Part shown: in pieces, positions 12,534-22,800 of the stretch
How positions within the stretch are numbered: position 1 is the first letter of the stretch
Layout of the letters: every line of letters starts with the position of its first letter
Source: a virus
Virus record (IMG/VR): IMGVR_UViG_3300036760_001532
Coordinates: 1 to 23,222 of that record
Direction: 5' to 3' (one strand)
DNA length: 23,222 nt
Translations under genes and position numbers: made by a program
The notes under the pieces: model-generated
Told to the model about the DNA's origin: nothing
Databases searched by the model: none
The model's input: only the letters and a program-made list of their open reading frames with translations

Positions 12534-13843
12534 AGAAGCCGGTCGTCCGCAAGCTCCGCTGCGCGGTGTACACCCGCAAGTCCAGCGAGGAGGGATTGGA
12601 GCAGGAGTTCAACTCGCTCGACGCCCAGCGCGAGTCTTGCGAGGCCTATATCGCAAGTCAGAAAACGGAAGGCTGGCTGCTGGTGCCTGACCGCTATGAC
12701 GACGGCGGCATCTCGGGCGCGACCTTGGAGCGGCCGGCGCTACAGCGACTACTTGCCGACATCGAGGCCCACCGGGTCGACGTCGTCGTGGTTTACAAAA
12801 TCGATCGGCTGAGCCGCGCACTGATGGATTTTTCCAAGCTCGTCGAAATCTTCGATCGCAACAACGTCACCTTCGTCAGCGTCACCCAGTCGTTCAACAC
12901 CACCACCAGCATGGGGCGGCTGACGCTCAATATCCTGCTGTCCTTCGCGCAGTTCGAGCGCGAGGTCATCGGCGAGCGCATCCGCGACAAGTTCGCAGCC
13001 TCCCGCAAGAAGGGCATGTGGATGGGCGGCTTCGTCCCGCTCGGCTACGACGTCAAGGACCGCAAGCTGGTCATCAACAAAGCCGAGGCGACGACCGTTC
13101 GGATGATCTTCGAACGGTTCATCAAGATTGGTTCGGCCACCGAACTGGTGCGGAAGCTCCGGGCCGAAAGTGTCCGCGGCAAGCAGGGCAAGCTGGTCGA
13201 CAAGGGCTACGTCTACAAGCTGCTCAACAATCGGGTCTACGTGGGCGAGGCCGTTCACAAGGGCACGGCCTATCCCGGCGAGCACGAAGCCATTATCGAT
13301 CGCGCCCTATGGGATCGGGTGCACACCGTCCTCCGCGAAAGTCCGCGCAAACGCGCCGCACATACCCGGGCCCAGACGCCGGCCTTGCTCAAGGGTCTGA
13401 TCTTCGGGCCGACCGGCAGAGCGATGACCCCGGCGCATACGCGCAAGGACGGCAAGCTCTACCGTTATTATGTCTCGACCGACGTGCTCAAGCGCGATGC
13501 CGATTCGTGCACAGTGCGCCGTGTCCCTGCAGCCGAGATCGAGAGTGCCGTCGTCGATCAGCTGCGCGGCTTGCTGCGGGCGCCTGAGATTATCGTGCGC
13601 ACATGGCGCGCGGCGAAATCGATGGGCGACATCTCGGAGGCCGACGTGCGCGAGTCACTGGAGCGGCTCGATCCTCTTTGGAATGAACTCTTCCCTGCCG
13701 AGCAGGCCCGCATCGTGCAGCTGCTCGTGGAACGGGTCGATGTCAGCCTGGACGGCGCCGACATCCGGCTGCGGACCGAGGGGCTGACGAATCTGGTCAC
13801 GGAGCTTCGCGCGATCAGACCGGAACCACGGAGGGCGGCGTAA
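12530..13843 (+). CDS. Large serine recombinase (site-specific integrase)
   Basis: A 437-aa serine recombinase. The N-terminal resolvase domain (~8-150) has YTRKSS with the catalytic Ser (Ser18 by the Y-x-R-x-S pattern), LDAQRESC, and KIDRLSRALMDF. The recombinase domain (~155-270) has RKKGMWMGGFVPLGYDV and YKLLNNRVYVG. The C-terminal part (~285-430) corresponds to the zinc-ribbon and coiled-coil region. Here the usual CxxC pairs are absent (LLKGLIFGPTGRAMTP in place of the Cys pair), so zinc binding is unlikely, a known feature of this subfamily as I remember it. It breaks and joins DNA through a phosphoserine link and would integrate or excise the element. It overlaps both neighbours (ATGA and TAATG). 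Confidence 0.95.
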   Translation: MKKPVVRKLRCAVYTRKSSEEGLEQEFNSLDAQRESCEAYIASQKTEGWLLVPDRYDDGGISGATLERPALQRLLADIEAHRVDVVVVYKIDRLSRALMDFSKLVEIFDRNNVTFVSVTQSFNTTTSMGRLTLNILLSFAQFEREVIGERIRDKFAASRKKGMWMGGFVPLGYDVKDRKLVINKAEATTVRMIFERFIKIGSATELVRKLRAESVRGKQGKLVDKGYVYKLLNNRVYVGEAVHKGTAYPGEHEAIIDRALWDRVHTVLRESPRKRAAHTRAQTPALLKGLIFGPTGRAMTPAHTRKDGKLYRYYVSTDVLKRDADSCTVRRVPAAEIESAVVDQLRGLLRAPEIIVRTWRAAKSMGDISEADVRESLERLDPLWNELFPAEQARIVQLLVERVDVSLDGADIRLRTEGLTNLVTELRAIRPEPRRAA

Positions 13844-14250
13844 TGGCCGGACCCAATCCCACCGGCGATGTCCGCACCTTCACTGTGCGGGTGCCGATTT
13901 CGATCAGGAGGCGCGGCGGGCGGAGGCTTGTGCTCGCGCCTGATGGGACCGACGTCACAGTGGCACCCATCCACCGTCACATCGACAGCGCCATGGTCAA
14001 GGCGATTGCCCGGGCGTTCCGCTGGCGCGAAATGCTGGAGAACGGCACCCACGCGACCATCGCGGAGATCGCCGCCGCCGAGAAGATCAACGAGTCCTAC
14101 GTCGGTCGCGTGCTGCGGCTGACCCTGCTAGCGCCGGACATCGTCGAGGCGATCCTGAGTGGCCGGCAGCCGGCGGGCCTGCAGCTCGATCACCTGCTGA
14201 GCCGTTTTCCAATTGAGTGGCAGTCTCAACGTCAAGCTTTTAGCTGCTAA
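13843..14250 (+). CDS. ParB/KorB-like helix-turn-helix protein of the recombinase cassette
   Basis: A 135-aa protein whose ATG shares a base with the recombinase TAA (TAATG). The N-terminal part (~10-45) is strand-rich (VRTFTVRVPISIRRRGGRRLVLAP). Residues ~48-115 are helical with a KorB/ParB-type HTH: ARAFRWREMLENG, ATIAEIAAAEKINESYVGRVLRL (the HTH itself) and LLAPDIVEAILSG. The C-terminus (LQLDHLLSRFPIEWQSQR) is typical of these proteins as I remember them. It is often the last gene of such cassettes and probably binds DNA near the integration site or regulates the cassette. Its stop overlaps the stop of the convergent DUF262 gene by 4 bp. Confidence 0.85.
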   Translation: MAGPNPTGDVRTFTVRVPISIRRRGGRRLVLAPDGTDVTVAPIHRHIDSAMVKAIARAFRWREMLENGTHATIAEIAAAEKINESYVGRVLRLTLLAPDIVEAILSGRQPAGLQLDHLLSRFPIEWQSQRQAFSC

Positions 14251-15995
14251 GCGCCTTCATTGGGCCAATTCCGCCCTTCTGCCAATGCCTTGAGTGAATT
14301 TCGAACCATCTCCGCTCTGGCGCGCATGAAGGTCTCGTAATCGTTGCGGATTTTCTTCGCGCGGTCCTCGGGCGACTTGATCTCGAAATACCCGCCGACA
14401 TTCAGTTCATCGAACGGTACAATATGTGAGCGCAATCGGTCACGGACTACGGCTTCTCCGAGATCGGCGCGATCAATCCGTTCTTTCAGGTATCGTAAAG
14501 GCTCTTTTGCAGAGATATTCCGATTGGTGTTCATTGTAATAAGAATGCAGTTCAAAGCTCGGCTGCTTTCCCGATCTGTCAGTCCTCCATCATCCCGGAG
14601 AAGAGCATCCGGAAATACGTGGTGATATTCGCGATTGGTGAGCCGTTGGCGTGTCGCCTGGTTGCCGTCAGCGATATCAAAGGCGCCCGCCTTGATTGAA
14701 GCGGCGAGCACCGCCCGGGCCAGTGTCTCTTTGCGTTTTGGCCAACCGGCTTGGATAAGCTCTTCGACCGAAGGAAGTGGATAATCGGTGTCGCTGAACA
14801 CTGGCACTACATTTCGAGCGCCCTTTCCGAGGAAGAAATCCCGCAGTGCACGAAAATCCTGAAGAGATCGCGTGGATGATGCGTTCTCATACCGAGAGGT
14901 GATCGAAGAGCGCCACACGTAAGATCGGATTGTTGCTCTGGCATTGCCATGCTCATCGAGCTTCTTTGGCAAGTATTTGTGCAAAGCCGCCAGAACCGGC
15001 ATGACGGTTACCGTTGGGAGTCGTTGGTCATCAAAGATGCACTCCTCCTCCAAGACCTGGACGGCCCAGTTCACCCCGTCGAAAATTTCGTCCCACGCAG
15101 CATCGACGTCCGAGAGATCGAGTTGAAAAAAGCTAGCCTGGGCGGGGGTTCGATCCGCGCGTAATGCGGCGGTCTGAAGCACGATTTGCTCAGGTGAAGC
15201 GTAGCACTCCAATGCAGGACATTTCTCCCGCAGGTCGATCATCAGGTCGTGCATCGACTTGCCGGTACGCGCTTCAAACTGCGCGACGATTATATCAAAG
15301 GCATTGAGCGGGACCGCTGATGTATTCATTTTCACGAACACATCCAATGCGGTGGCCGGTTTCGTGCCGACGTCCAATACAAGCATGGGCAGATTAAAGC
15401 GCTTCATCTTTTCCTGCAGATCGCGAAGCGCATTCTCAAGGTCCCGGCTAGCTTGCAAGTTGCCGTCTACCGCTTGGTCACACCATTGCTGACGCCGGGC
15501 GGAAATATCCGAAGGCTGAAGAAGTGAAACAGGCGCAAGGCCGCGGGAGTACACCTGGACGGAATCATCAGCCCAGACCGGAAACTTACGACCGTCCTTA
15601 CTCAGCCATCGCTTGACACGAGTGATTCGGGACGGAGCAGTTTCATCCTCATCGGATTCGGGGGCCTTGAGCTGCACGAACAACGTCACGTCCTCGTACA
15701 AATCATGAAGGCTTCGCCACAATGCGGTGAGCCGTTGCTGTCCATCGAGGAGATGCTCGGTGCACCGTTCGACTGGAGCTGGAGCGCCAGCAAGTGGCCG
15801 TGTAATGAAGGGCTCCTTTTCCCCGATTTCAAGAACAAGCGTTGATCCGATGGGCAAGTCCCGGAGGATCGAGTCGATCAAGGCGGCAACATTCTCGTAA
15901 TCCCAAGCCTCGAACCGCTGGAATCGAGGGAGTCGCAGTTGTCCGCTGCGAATTCGGTTGAACCACGCCTCTACACTACGATCTCTTGCCTCCAT
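14247..15995 (-). CDS. DUF262/HNH nuclease (GmrSD-like restriction or defence protein)
   Basis: A 582-aa protein in one chain. The N-terminal DUF262 (ParB/Srx-like NTPase) domain has LRLPRFQRFEAWD (Gln26-Arg27, Trp31) and LLDGQQRLTAL (84-92), the signatures of this family. The middle is helical (~180-420). The C-terminal DUF1524-like HNH nuclease has REYHHVFPDALL (His458-His459) followed by ALNCILITMNTNRNISAKEP. DUF262-DUF1524 proteins include GmrSD-type modification-dependent endonucleases and other phage-defence proteins, so this is probably a defence nuclease that cuts foreign, perhaps modified, DNA. It is convergent with the recombinase cassette and divergent from the type III-like operon, with 209 bp between the latter two. 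Confidence 0.87.
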   Translation of the reverse strand: MEARDRSVEAWFNRIRSGQLRLPRFQRFEAWDYENVAALIDSILRDLPIGSTLVLEIGEKEPFITRPLAGAPAPVERCTEHLLDGQQRLTALWRSLHDLYEDVTLFVQLKAPESDEDETAPSRITRVKRWLSKDGRKFPVWADDSVQVYSRGLAPVSLLQPSDISARRQQWCDQAVDGNLQASRDLENALRDLQEKMKRFNLPMLVLDVGTKPATALDVFVKMNTSAVPLNAFDIIVAQFEARTGKSMHDLMIDLREKCPALECYASPEQIVLQTAALRADRTPAQASFFQLDLSDVDAAWDEIFDGVNWAVQVLEEECIFDDQRLPTVTVMPVLAALHKYLPKKLDEHGNARATIRSYVWRSSITSRYENASSTRSLQDFRALRDFFLGKGARNVVPVFSDTDYPLPSVEELIQAGWPKRKETLARAVLAASIKAGAFDIADGNQATRQRLTNREYHHVFPDALLRDDGGLTDRESSRALNCILITMNTNRNISAKEPLRYLKERIDRADLGEAVVRDRLRSHIVPFDELNVGGYFEIKSPEDRAKKIRNDYETFMRARAEMVRNSLKALAEGRNWPNEGA

Positions 15996-16095
15996 CCGCG
16001 CCCCCTATCGGCAGCTTGCGTCAATGGCACGAGCAATATCACAGACGGCTACCTGGAGTCGCGCACCACCAGATGCCCCCGAAGGTCGGGCGCAT

Positions 16096-16108
16096 CGTGT
16101 TCAACACG
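16096..16108. promoter_or_regulatory. Palindrome in the DUF262 / restriction operon divergent region
   Basis: CGTGTT at 16096-16101 and AACACG at 16103-16108 form a perfect inverted repeat around one base. It lies in the 209-bp region 15996-16204 between the DUF262 gene (minus) and the Phd/YefM gene (plus). It is a candidate operator for the antitoxin-like regulator. No -35/-10 pair is clear, and nothing else is recognisable in this region. Confidence 0.35.
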
Positions 16109-16204
16109 TGGACTTCGATGGACACGTAGTACCGCAACAATTTCCATTCGCTACCTATTCCCAGTCCACCGAGTTGGCTAAAGTAGCTCCAATCGGGAGA
16201 GCCC

Positions 16205-16408
16205 ATGCACCGCATGTCTGCGCGAGACGCCAAGAATGGCTTCGGTCGTCTAATCGATACCGCCCGCGCGAAGCCGGTCGCAATCGAAAAATACGGTCGC
16301 CCGGTAGTGATTGTGTTGGCGGTTGAAGAATACGAGCGCCTGACGATTCGGCGCTCTTCGGCGAGGAAATCGAGAGCCCTGAGCAAGTCGCGGGCGAAGG
16401 GAAAATGA
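16205..16408 (+). CDS. Phd/YefM family antitoxin without adjacent toxin
   Basis: A 67-aa protein from the ATG at 16205, with GGGAG ending 5 nt upstream; an in-frame ATG at 16214 is the alternative. The N-terminal Phd/YefM fold is clear: MSARDAKNGFGRLIDTAR (DNA-binding helix), KPVAIEKYGRPVVIVLAVEEYERL (strand and helix). The C-terminal ~20 residues are very basic (SARKSRALSKSRAKGK) rather than the usual toxin-neutralising tail. The next gene on the same strand is not a toxin but a type III-like methyltransferase, whose ATG overlaps this stop (ATGA at 16405-16408). Phd/YefM proteins repress their own operon, so this one may regulate the restriction-modification genes; that is inference. Confidence 0.88.
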   Translation: MHRMSARDAKNGFGRLIDTARAKPVAIEKYGRPVVIVLAVEEYERLTIRRSSARKSRALSKSRAKGK

Positions 16409-19400
16409 TTGCAATGGAAGAACTGAAGAAGCTCATTCTTGATCTAGTGCCGCCCGACGGTTCGACTATCGGCAATCAAAGCCTTCTCGGCGCGATCCGC
16501 GCACGTCTGCCCGAAGTTGAAGACAGCGACTATTTTGCCGCTCGTGACGCCTTGATAGATGCGGGCGAGTTGGACAAAGGTCGTGGCCGCGGCGGCTCTG
16601 TCTATCGCGTTGATGCTGATACGAAAGCTGCGGAGCAAACCGAGAGGTCTCCGGATAACGCCGAAGACGAGATTGAAAATGGCGAGAGCGGGGAGGAAGA
16701 GGACGAGGATGATGATGGCTTCGCGTTAACGATTCAGGACGCGCCCACTGCACGGGCTCAAATCGGAAATGCAAAGACGAAGAGGCGCGCCAAAGCCTCA
16801 GGTCCTGTTCAGGTGCTTAGCTATCGTCATCCCGACAAGCGTATGAACAACCCGGAAGTTGGCATGGTCCATCCGGAGAATGATCCGGACCAACCGAAGA
16901 GCCAATGGGCCTTCGATCCGCACATCGATCCAGCGCTTCAGTTCGACGCCAGTCGATCCATGATCGAGCAATTGATCGATGGCGCCATTGCCAGCAAGCA
17001 AAGTGATCGCGATCTTACGGCTGTGCTGAATAAGCTTGTTGACGAGGCGCTTTCGGCTGGAAGGGTCGACAAAGACATTTTTGTCGCACTCGTGCAGCGC
17101 GCCATCGAGGCCGACAGATCGGTTCATAACACCGACCGAATGCGCGACGCGCTTATTGAGTTAAAACAGCTTCAGAAACCCTACCTCAATTGGGCGGGCA
17201 AAGCGGAGAGAACTAGTTTCAAGGTCGATACTGTTTCGCTGCATGTGCATGAACGTATCGATCCGGCCAGTATCATTTCCGCCGTCCGCAAGAGGTTGAA
17301 GGGAGAAAAGGACGGGGGCGAACAGGCATTCCAGCCGGGACTGTTCGACGCCCCGTTCGAGAACTTGCCGCTGCGCCAAGCGTTGGATTTCTACAAGTAC
17401 GAAAAAAACTGGTCCAACCGACTGATCGCGGGCGATTCCTTGCTCGTTATGAACTCGCTTCTTCACAAGGAGAGCATGGCTGGGCAGGCACAGATGATAT
17501 ACATCGACCCGCCCTACGGCATCAAATACGGATCGAATTTCCAACCCTTTACCAACAAGCGTGAAGTGAAGGACGGCGCCGACGCCGACCTCACCCAAGA
17601 ACCCGAGACGATTAAAGCTTTCCGGGACACTTGGGAGCTTGGCATTCACTCCTACCTGACCTATCTGCGCGATCGTCTATTGTTAGCGAAGGAGCTGCTG
17701 CATGAGAGTGGCAGTGTGTTCGTACAGATCTCGGATGAAAACCTGCATCACGTTCGCGAGGTTCTCGATGAAATTTTTGGGCCAAACTCCTTCATTTCGT
17801 TGATCAGCTACTCAACCACCGGGGGCTTCTCATCGGCTGCCCTGAGCAGAACTGGCGACTATATTCTTTGGTATGCGAAAAACACCGACCACCTAAAGTT
17901 TAACCGTCTTTACATTGCAAAGGACCTCTTTGAGGCAGCGCGTGACGATTACGACCAAATTGAGCTCAACTCAGGACAGAGGAGAGCACTGACCAAAGAT
18001 GAAAAACGAGATCCGGCGTCAATTATGAACGCAGGCCGTTTGTTTACCGATGATAATCCCACCTCGCAGGGCGAAGGTGCTGCCACGACTGATCATGAGT
18101 ATCGTGGCATGATTTTCCACCCCGGAGAAGGTAATCATTGGAAGGCCCCAGTTCCGGATGGGATGCGCCGCATTTCTCGGGCCATTCGATTCCAAATCAC
18201 CCCAAAAGGAAAAGTTCGATACGTTAGATACTTCAGTGATTTCGATCAGAAGCCGGTAAACAATGCATGGTTTGACATTGCTGGGGCGGTTCAAGATCGA
18301 TCGGATCCAAAGATTTATGCAGTGCAAACCAGCAACAAGATCATCGAACGTTGCCTCTTGATGACGACAGACCCCGGCGATCTCGTGCTCGATCCGACAT
18401 GTGGCTCCGGGACCACAGCCTTCGTCGCCGAGAAATGGGGTAGGCGTTGGATAACCTGCGATACCTCGCGCGTCGCTGTTACACTAGCCAAACAGCGGCT
18501 GATGACATCGAGCTTCGACTATTTTGCTTTGCGTTATCCTCACGAGGGCTTGAAGGGAGGCTTTATCTATAAAACGGTGCCGCATGTCACCCTGAGATCA
18601 ATCGCCAATAATCCGGAGATCGACGACATCCACGATCGTATGTCGCCAACGATTGAGGGCGCGCTCGCCACTCTCAATGCCGCTTTGAGGACGACTTCGC
18701 CTTTTGTTCCCACTCAAGGCGTCCGCAAAGGCAAGAAGGTGGCGTTCACCAAGGGCGAAACGCTGCACAATTGGGAGGTGCCGTTTGATTGGCCGGAGGA
18801 ATGGCCGGCAGCGGCAAAGCCTGCATTCGAGGCATTTCACGTCGCGCGGCAGTCAATGCAACGCCAGATGGACATGTCCATCGCCGCGCATGCGGAACCG
18901 GAAACCCTTTACGACAAGCCGGAGCCTGATCTGAATAAGCTGCGGATCACTGGACCATTCTCGGTTGAAGCCGTGCCGAACCCGACTGTGCTTTCGCTTG
19001 ACGAGACTCAGCCCGCTGCGGAAGCAAGCGTCGCCATCGCTCGCTCCGGCGAAACCTCGCGCCAGACCCTATGGCGCGACGAACTCATGAAGACCGGCAT
19101 TCGAGGCAAGGGCGGGCGGATGCTCACCTTTGCCGAGATCGAGACACTTCCCGGACTGAAGCATCTTCATGCGAGCGGCGCCTTCGCGGAGACTGGTGAG
19201 CGGGTGGTGATCAGCTTCGGCCCCGAGCACGCCGCCCTCGAACAGCGGCAGGTGGAGCTAGCACTTTCCGAGGCGGAGAAGCTGCGGCCCGCACCGAAAT
19301 TCATCATCTTCTGTGCGTTCATTTTTGACCCCGAGGCCGCCAAGGACATCGACGAAGTGCGCTGGCCAGGCGTTACCCTGCTCAAAGCCCAGATGAATGC

Positions 19401-19839
19401 GGACCTATTGACGGACGATCTTAAGAAGGCGCGCTCCAGCAATCAGAGCTTTTGGCTGATGGGGCAGCCCGATGTTGATGTTCGCAAGCGGCCAGACGGG
19501 CTCTGGGAAGTAGAGGTGAATGGCTTTGATTACTTTGACCCGAAGGCCGGTGAGTTGGTCTCCGGCGGCAAGAGCAAGATCGCAATGTGGTCGCTCGATA
19601 TTGATTACGACCAACGCTCCTTGTTCCCGCATCAGGTGTTTTTCCCGATTGCCGGCAAGAAGGAGGGCTGGAACAGATTGAAAAAGAACATCAAAGCCGA
19701 GCTGGACGAGGATCTGATGGTGCAGTTTCACGGCACCGTCTCGCTGCCCTTCGCTTCTGGAGAGAACAAGCGGGTCGCGGTCAAGATCGTGGACGATCGG
19801 GGTATCGAGTCGCTGAAGATTGTCACGCTTGATGACTGA
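16405..19839 (+). CDS. Type III-like adenine DNA methyltransferase with N-terminal winged helix
   Basis: A 1144-aa protein, much longer than usual type III Mod subunits (about 550-700 aa). Residues ~5-70 read as a winged helix (GNQSLLGAIRARLPEV, ARDALIDAGELDKGRGRGGSV). Residues ~85-106 are an acidic linker (ENGESGEEEDEDDDGF). Residues ~110-330 are a helical region of unknown role. The methyltransferase core has IDPPYGIKYG (DPPY at 368-371, motif IV) before DPTCGSGTT (663-671, motif I), the beta-class order of N6-adenine type III enzymes, with the target-recognition region between. Residues ~720-1144 are an extra C-terminal part. It would methylate host DNA for the partner restriction enzyme. 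The ATG at 16405, with AAGGGA upstream, is preferred over 16414. Confidence 0.92.
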   Translation: MIAMEELKKLILDLVPPDGSTIGNQSLLGAIRARLPEVEDSDYFAARDALIDAGELDKGRGRGGSVYRVDADTKAAEQTERSPDNAEDEIENGESGEEEDEDDDGFALTIQDAPTARAQIGNAKTKRRAKASGPVQVLSYRHPDKRMNNPEVGMVHPENDPDQPKSQWAFDPHIDPALQFDASRSMIEQLIDGAIASKQSDRDLTAVLNKLVDEALSAGRVDKDIFVALVQRAIEADRSVHNTDRMRDALIELKQLQKPYLNWAGKAERTSFKVDTVSLHVHERIDPASIISAVRKRLKGEKDGGEQAFQPGLFDAPFENLPLRQALDFYKYEKNWSNRLIAGDSLLVMNSLLHKESMAGQAQMIYIDPPYGIKYGSNFQPFTNKREVKDGADADLTQEPETIKAFRDTWELGIHSYLTYLRDRLLLAKELLHESGSVFVQISDENLHHVREVLDEIFGPNSFISLISYSTTGGFSSAALSRTGDYILWYAKNTDHLKFNRLYIAKDLFEAARDDYDQIELNSGQRRALTKDEKRDPASIMNAGRLFTDDNPTSQGEGAATTDHEYRGMIFHPGEGNHWKAPVPDGMRRISRAIRFQITPKGKVRYVRYFSDFDQKPVNNAWFDIAGAVQDRSDPKIYAVQTSNKIIERCLLMTTDPGDLVLDPTCGSGTTAFVAEKWGRRWITCDTSRVAVTLAKQRLMTSSFDYFALRYPHEGLKGGFIYKTVPHVTLRSIANNPEIDDIHDRMSPTIEGALATLNAALRTTSPFVPTQGVRKGKKVAFTKGETLHNWEVPFDWPEEWPAAAKPAFEAFHVARQSMQRQMDMSIAAHAEPETLYDKPEPDLNKLRITGPFSVEAVPNPTVLSLDETQPAAEASVAIARSGETSRQTLWRDELMKTGIRGKGGRMLTFAEIETLPGLKHLHASGAFAETGERVVISFGPEHAALEQRQVELALSEAEKLRPAPKFIIFCAFIFDPEAAKDIDEVRWPGVTLLKAQMNADLLTDDLKKARSSNQSFWLMGQPDVDVRKRPDGLWEVEVNGFDYFDPKAGELVSGGKSKIAMWSLDIDYDQRSLFPHQVFFPIAGKKEGWNRLKKNIKAELDEDLMVQFHGTVSLPFASGENKRVAVKIVDDRGIESLKIVTLDD

Positions 19840-19849
19840 GAGGGCCCGA

Positions 19850-22800
19850 ATGTCAAAGCCCACTTCGCTCATCATCAACTCGCCCTTCGTGCGACCGGTC
19901 CAGCATTGGGTTGAGGCAAAGGATGGCTCGCTGACAATCAAGTCGGAGCGCCGCTCGGCCGGCTACGAAATTTTCGATGTTCGCAACAACACCCGGCGTA
20001 CAGAAGAACTGACGCTCGTTAACACTATCCGGGAGCGCGTGGACCAGTGGCGGGACGCCAACTATCCGGGGATCACCGCGATCACCCGGCGCCTGCTAGA
20101 ACATTGGCACGACCAAACAGCACGTCAGTACCCGTTCTATTTCTGTCAGCTGGAAGCCGTTGAGACATTGATCTGGTGGGTCGAAGGGGCGAATGAGTAT
20201 CGCCAGGGCATCTTCGTGCCGAGCGATGGCGGCTCATGGGAGCGCCTCTGCAATAAGATGGCGACCGGAAGCGGCAAGACCACAGTGATGGCAATGATCA
20301 TCACGTGGCAGGCGCTGAACGCGATCACCTATCCAAAGCGCAATAAGGATTTCAGTCGAGTAGTTTTCATCGTAGCGCCGGGGCTCACGGTTAAAGACCG
20401 CCTTCATGTCCTCTATCCTGGGGAGTCAGACAACTACTACGATGCGTTCGGACTATGCCCCTCGGAGGCGCTGCGCCAGAAACTGAACCAGGTCGAGGTG
20501 CTGATCGAGAACTGGCATACGCTCATGCCAGCAAAGCAGCCGCAGCGATCTGTCGTAAGAAAGGGTGCAGAGACGGACGAGGCATTCACGCGCCGTGTCC
20601 TTGGGAAGCTCGCAACTCATAAAGATATCGTCGTCATAAACGACGAGGCCCACCATGCTTATCGCAAACCGCCAGAATTGAAAATCAGCAAGAAGGCGGC
20701 AGCGGAACAGGGGCTCGACCTGGATGAGGCGACACGCTGGATCGAAGGGCTCGATCGCATCGACAAGACACGCCGCATTTTACGCTGCTTCGATCTGTCC
20801 GCGACGCCCTTCGCTCCGACGGGCAAAGTTAGCACCGAAACGGCGCTCTTCGACTGGATCGTCTCCGACTTTGGCCTGAACGACGCGATCGAATCCGGGC
20901 TTGTGAAAACGCCGCGCGTCGTCGTACGCGACGACGCTCTTCCCGACGCAAGAACGCTCCGCTCAAAGCTTTACCACATCTATCGCGATCCCTCCGTGTC
21001 CGAGGATATCAATCGGAAATCCCAGCCACACGAAGCGCTGCCGAAGCTGATCCAGGACGCCTACACTCTTCTTGGGGCGGATTGGCGAGAGACACGTCGG
21101 CAGTGGCAGGAGGCGGGACATCATTCGCCGCCCGTGATGCTAACAGTCTGCAATCGGACCGAGACGGCTGCGCGCATTGAGCACTACTTCAACCAAGGCG
21201 ACGCGCATTGGCCTGAGTTGAACGATCCGACCAGGACGCTGCGCGTGGACTCTAAGGTGTTGGAGAAGGCAGAGATCGGTGAGAGCGCCGCCGCTGACAA
21301 GGATTATGAAGCACGGCTGCACGCGATAATCGAGGCCGCCGATCTGCCCGAGACTAAGAAGAGCCGCCTCCTCGATCTGAAGAAAGAAGAGTTGCTGCGA
21401 GCCATCGTGGATAGCGTCGGCAAGCGTGGCGGGGCGGGCCAAGACCTTCAAAACGTCATCTCCGTCGCGATGCTTTCTGAAGGGTGGGATGCCAAAAACG
21501 TCACGCATATCATGGGGCTTCGAGCGTTTACATCGCAGCTGCTGTGCGAGCAGGTGATAGGACGCGGCTTGCGGCGCGTCTCCTACGACATCGATGAAGA
21601 TGGCTTGTTTATCCCCGAGTACGTCAATGTATTTGGGGTCCCATTGTCGATCTCGGAACGTGTCGGCGAGGCGGGCGAGGCTCCGCCACCGCCCAAGCCC
21701 AGTACACAAATCGAGGTGGTGCCTGAGCGCGCTGTGTTGGAAATAAAATGGCCAAACGTGCTGCGCGTGGAAAGCGTCGTGCGCCCGACCCTGACCGTTG
21801 ATTGGGGTACAGTCTCAGTGCTTCGGCTTGACCCCGCGGCGACCCCCATATCAGCCGATCTGGCTCCCGCGTTGGGCGGTGCGGCCGATTTGAGCAAAGT
21901 TACTTCGATTGACCTCGAAGCGCTGCCCGAGGGATTCCGATTACAGCGCCTAATTTTTCAGGCGGCACGTAAAGCCTTCGCCGCGCTAAAGCACAGCTTC
22001 AAGGGCACCGAGGATTATCTCATCTTCCAGCTCATCCAGCTTGTTGAGACGTTCTTAAAATCGGATCGCCTCGAAATCCCGTCGCTTTTCCATTCTGATC
22101 CCCTACGTCGGCGCATCCTGATCGCACTCAACATCGACCTCGTGGTTCAGCATCTACTCCGCTACGTGACGGAGCAAAATACCATGAAGCTCGTGCCGGT
22201 CTACGATGAGGAAAACCCCATCGGCTCGACCGGACAGATGCGGACTTGGTACACGACCAAGCCGAATTGCCCGGCTGCGAAATCGCACATCAGCCATGTC
22301 GTTGGCGATTCGGCTTGGGAGCAGTACGCGGCCAATGTCTTCGAGGCGCGAGATGACGTGATCGCTTACGCCAAGAACGATCATCTCGGCTTCCAAATTC
22401 ACTATCTCTGGGCCGGATCACGGCGACGGTTCATCCCAGACTTCATCGTAAAGCTCACGAATGGGAAGACACTGGCTTTAGAGATAAAGGGGACTGATAG
22501 CCCGCAAAACAAAGCGAAGCGCGATGCCCTCGCTGAGTGGGTTAAAGCGGTCAATGAGGCTGGCGGCTTCGGTGCCTGGGCTTGGGACGTCGCGTTCGAA
22601 CCAGCGCAGGTCCATGATCTCGTGAAGAAGCACGGATCAAACTCAGGAAACAATCAGCCGGAGATTCGTGAACACGTGCTCGTTCGAACGCTCCGTGACC
22701 TGTCCAGCATGGGGTACGTCATTCCACGCGGGTCGGTTGGCGTGGTGGTAGATGTGTATGATCGTAACAAGGGATATGAGGTTGAGTTCGACAAAGAGCC

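Noticed and set aside
16172-16191. Imperfect TTGG...CCAA repeat just upstream of the antitoxin gene
   Set aside because: Arms differ in length and pair poorly; too weak to call an operator.
16039-16386. 115-aa open frame on the minus strand over the antitoxin gene
   Set aside because: Mirror frame of the Phd/YefM gene, with no domain or ribosome site.
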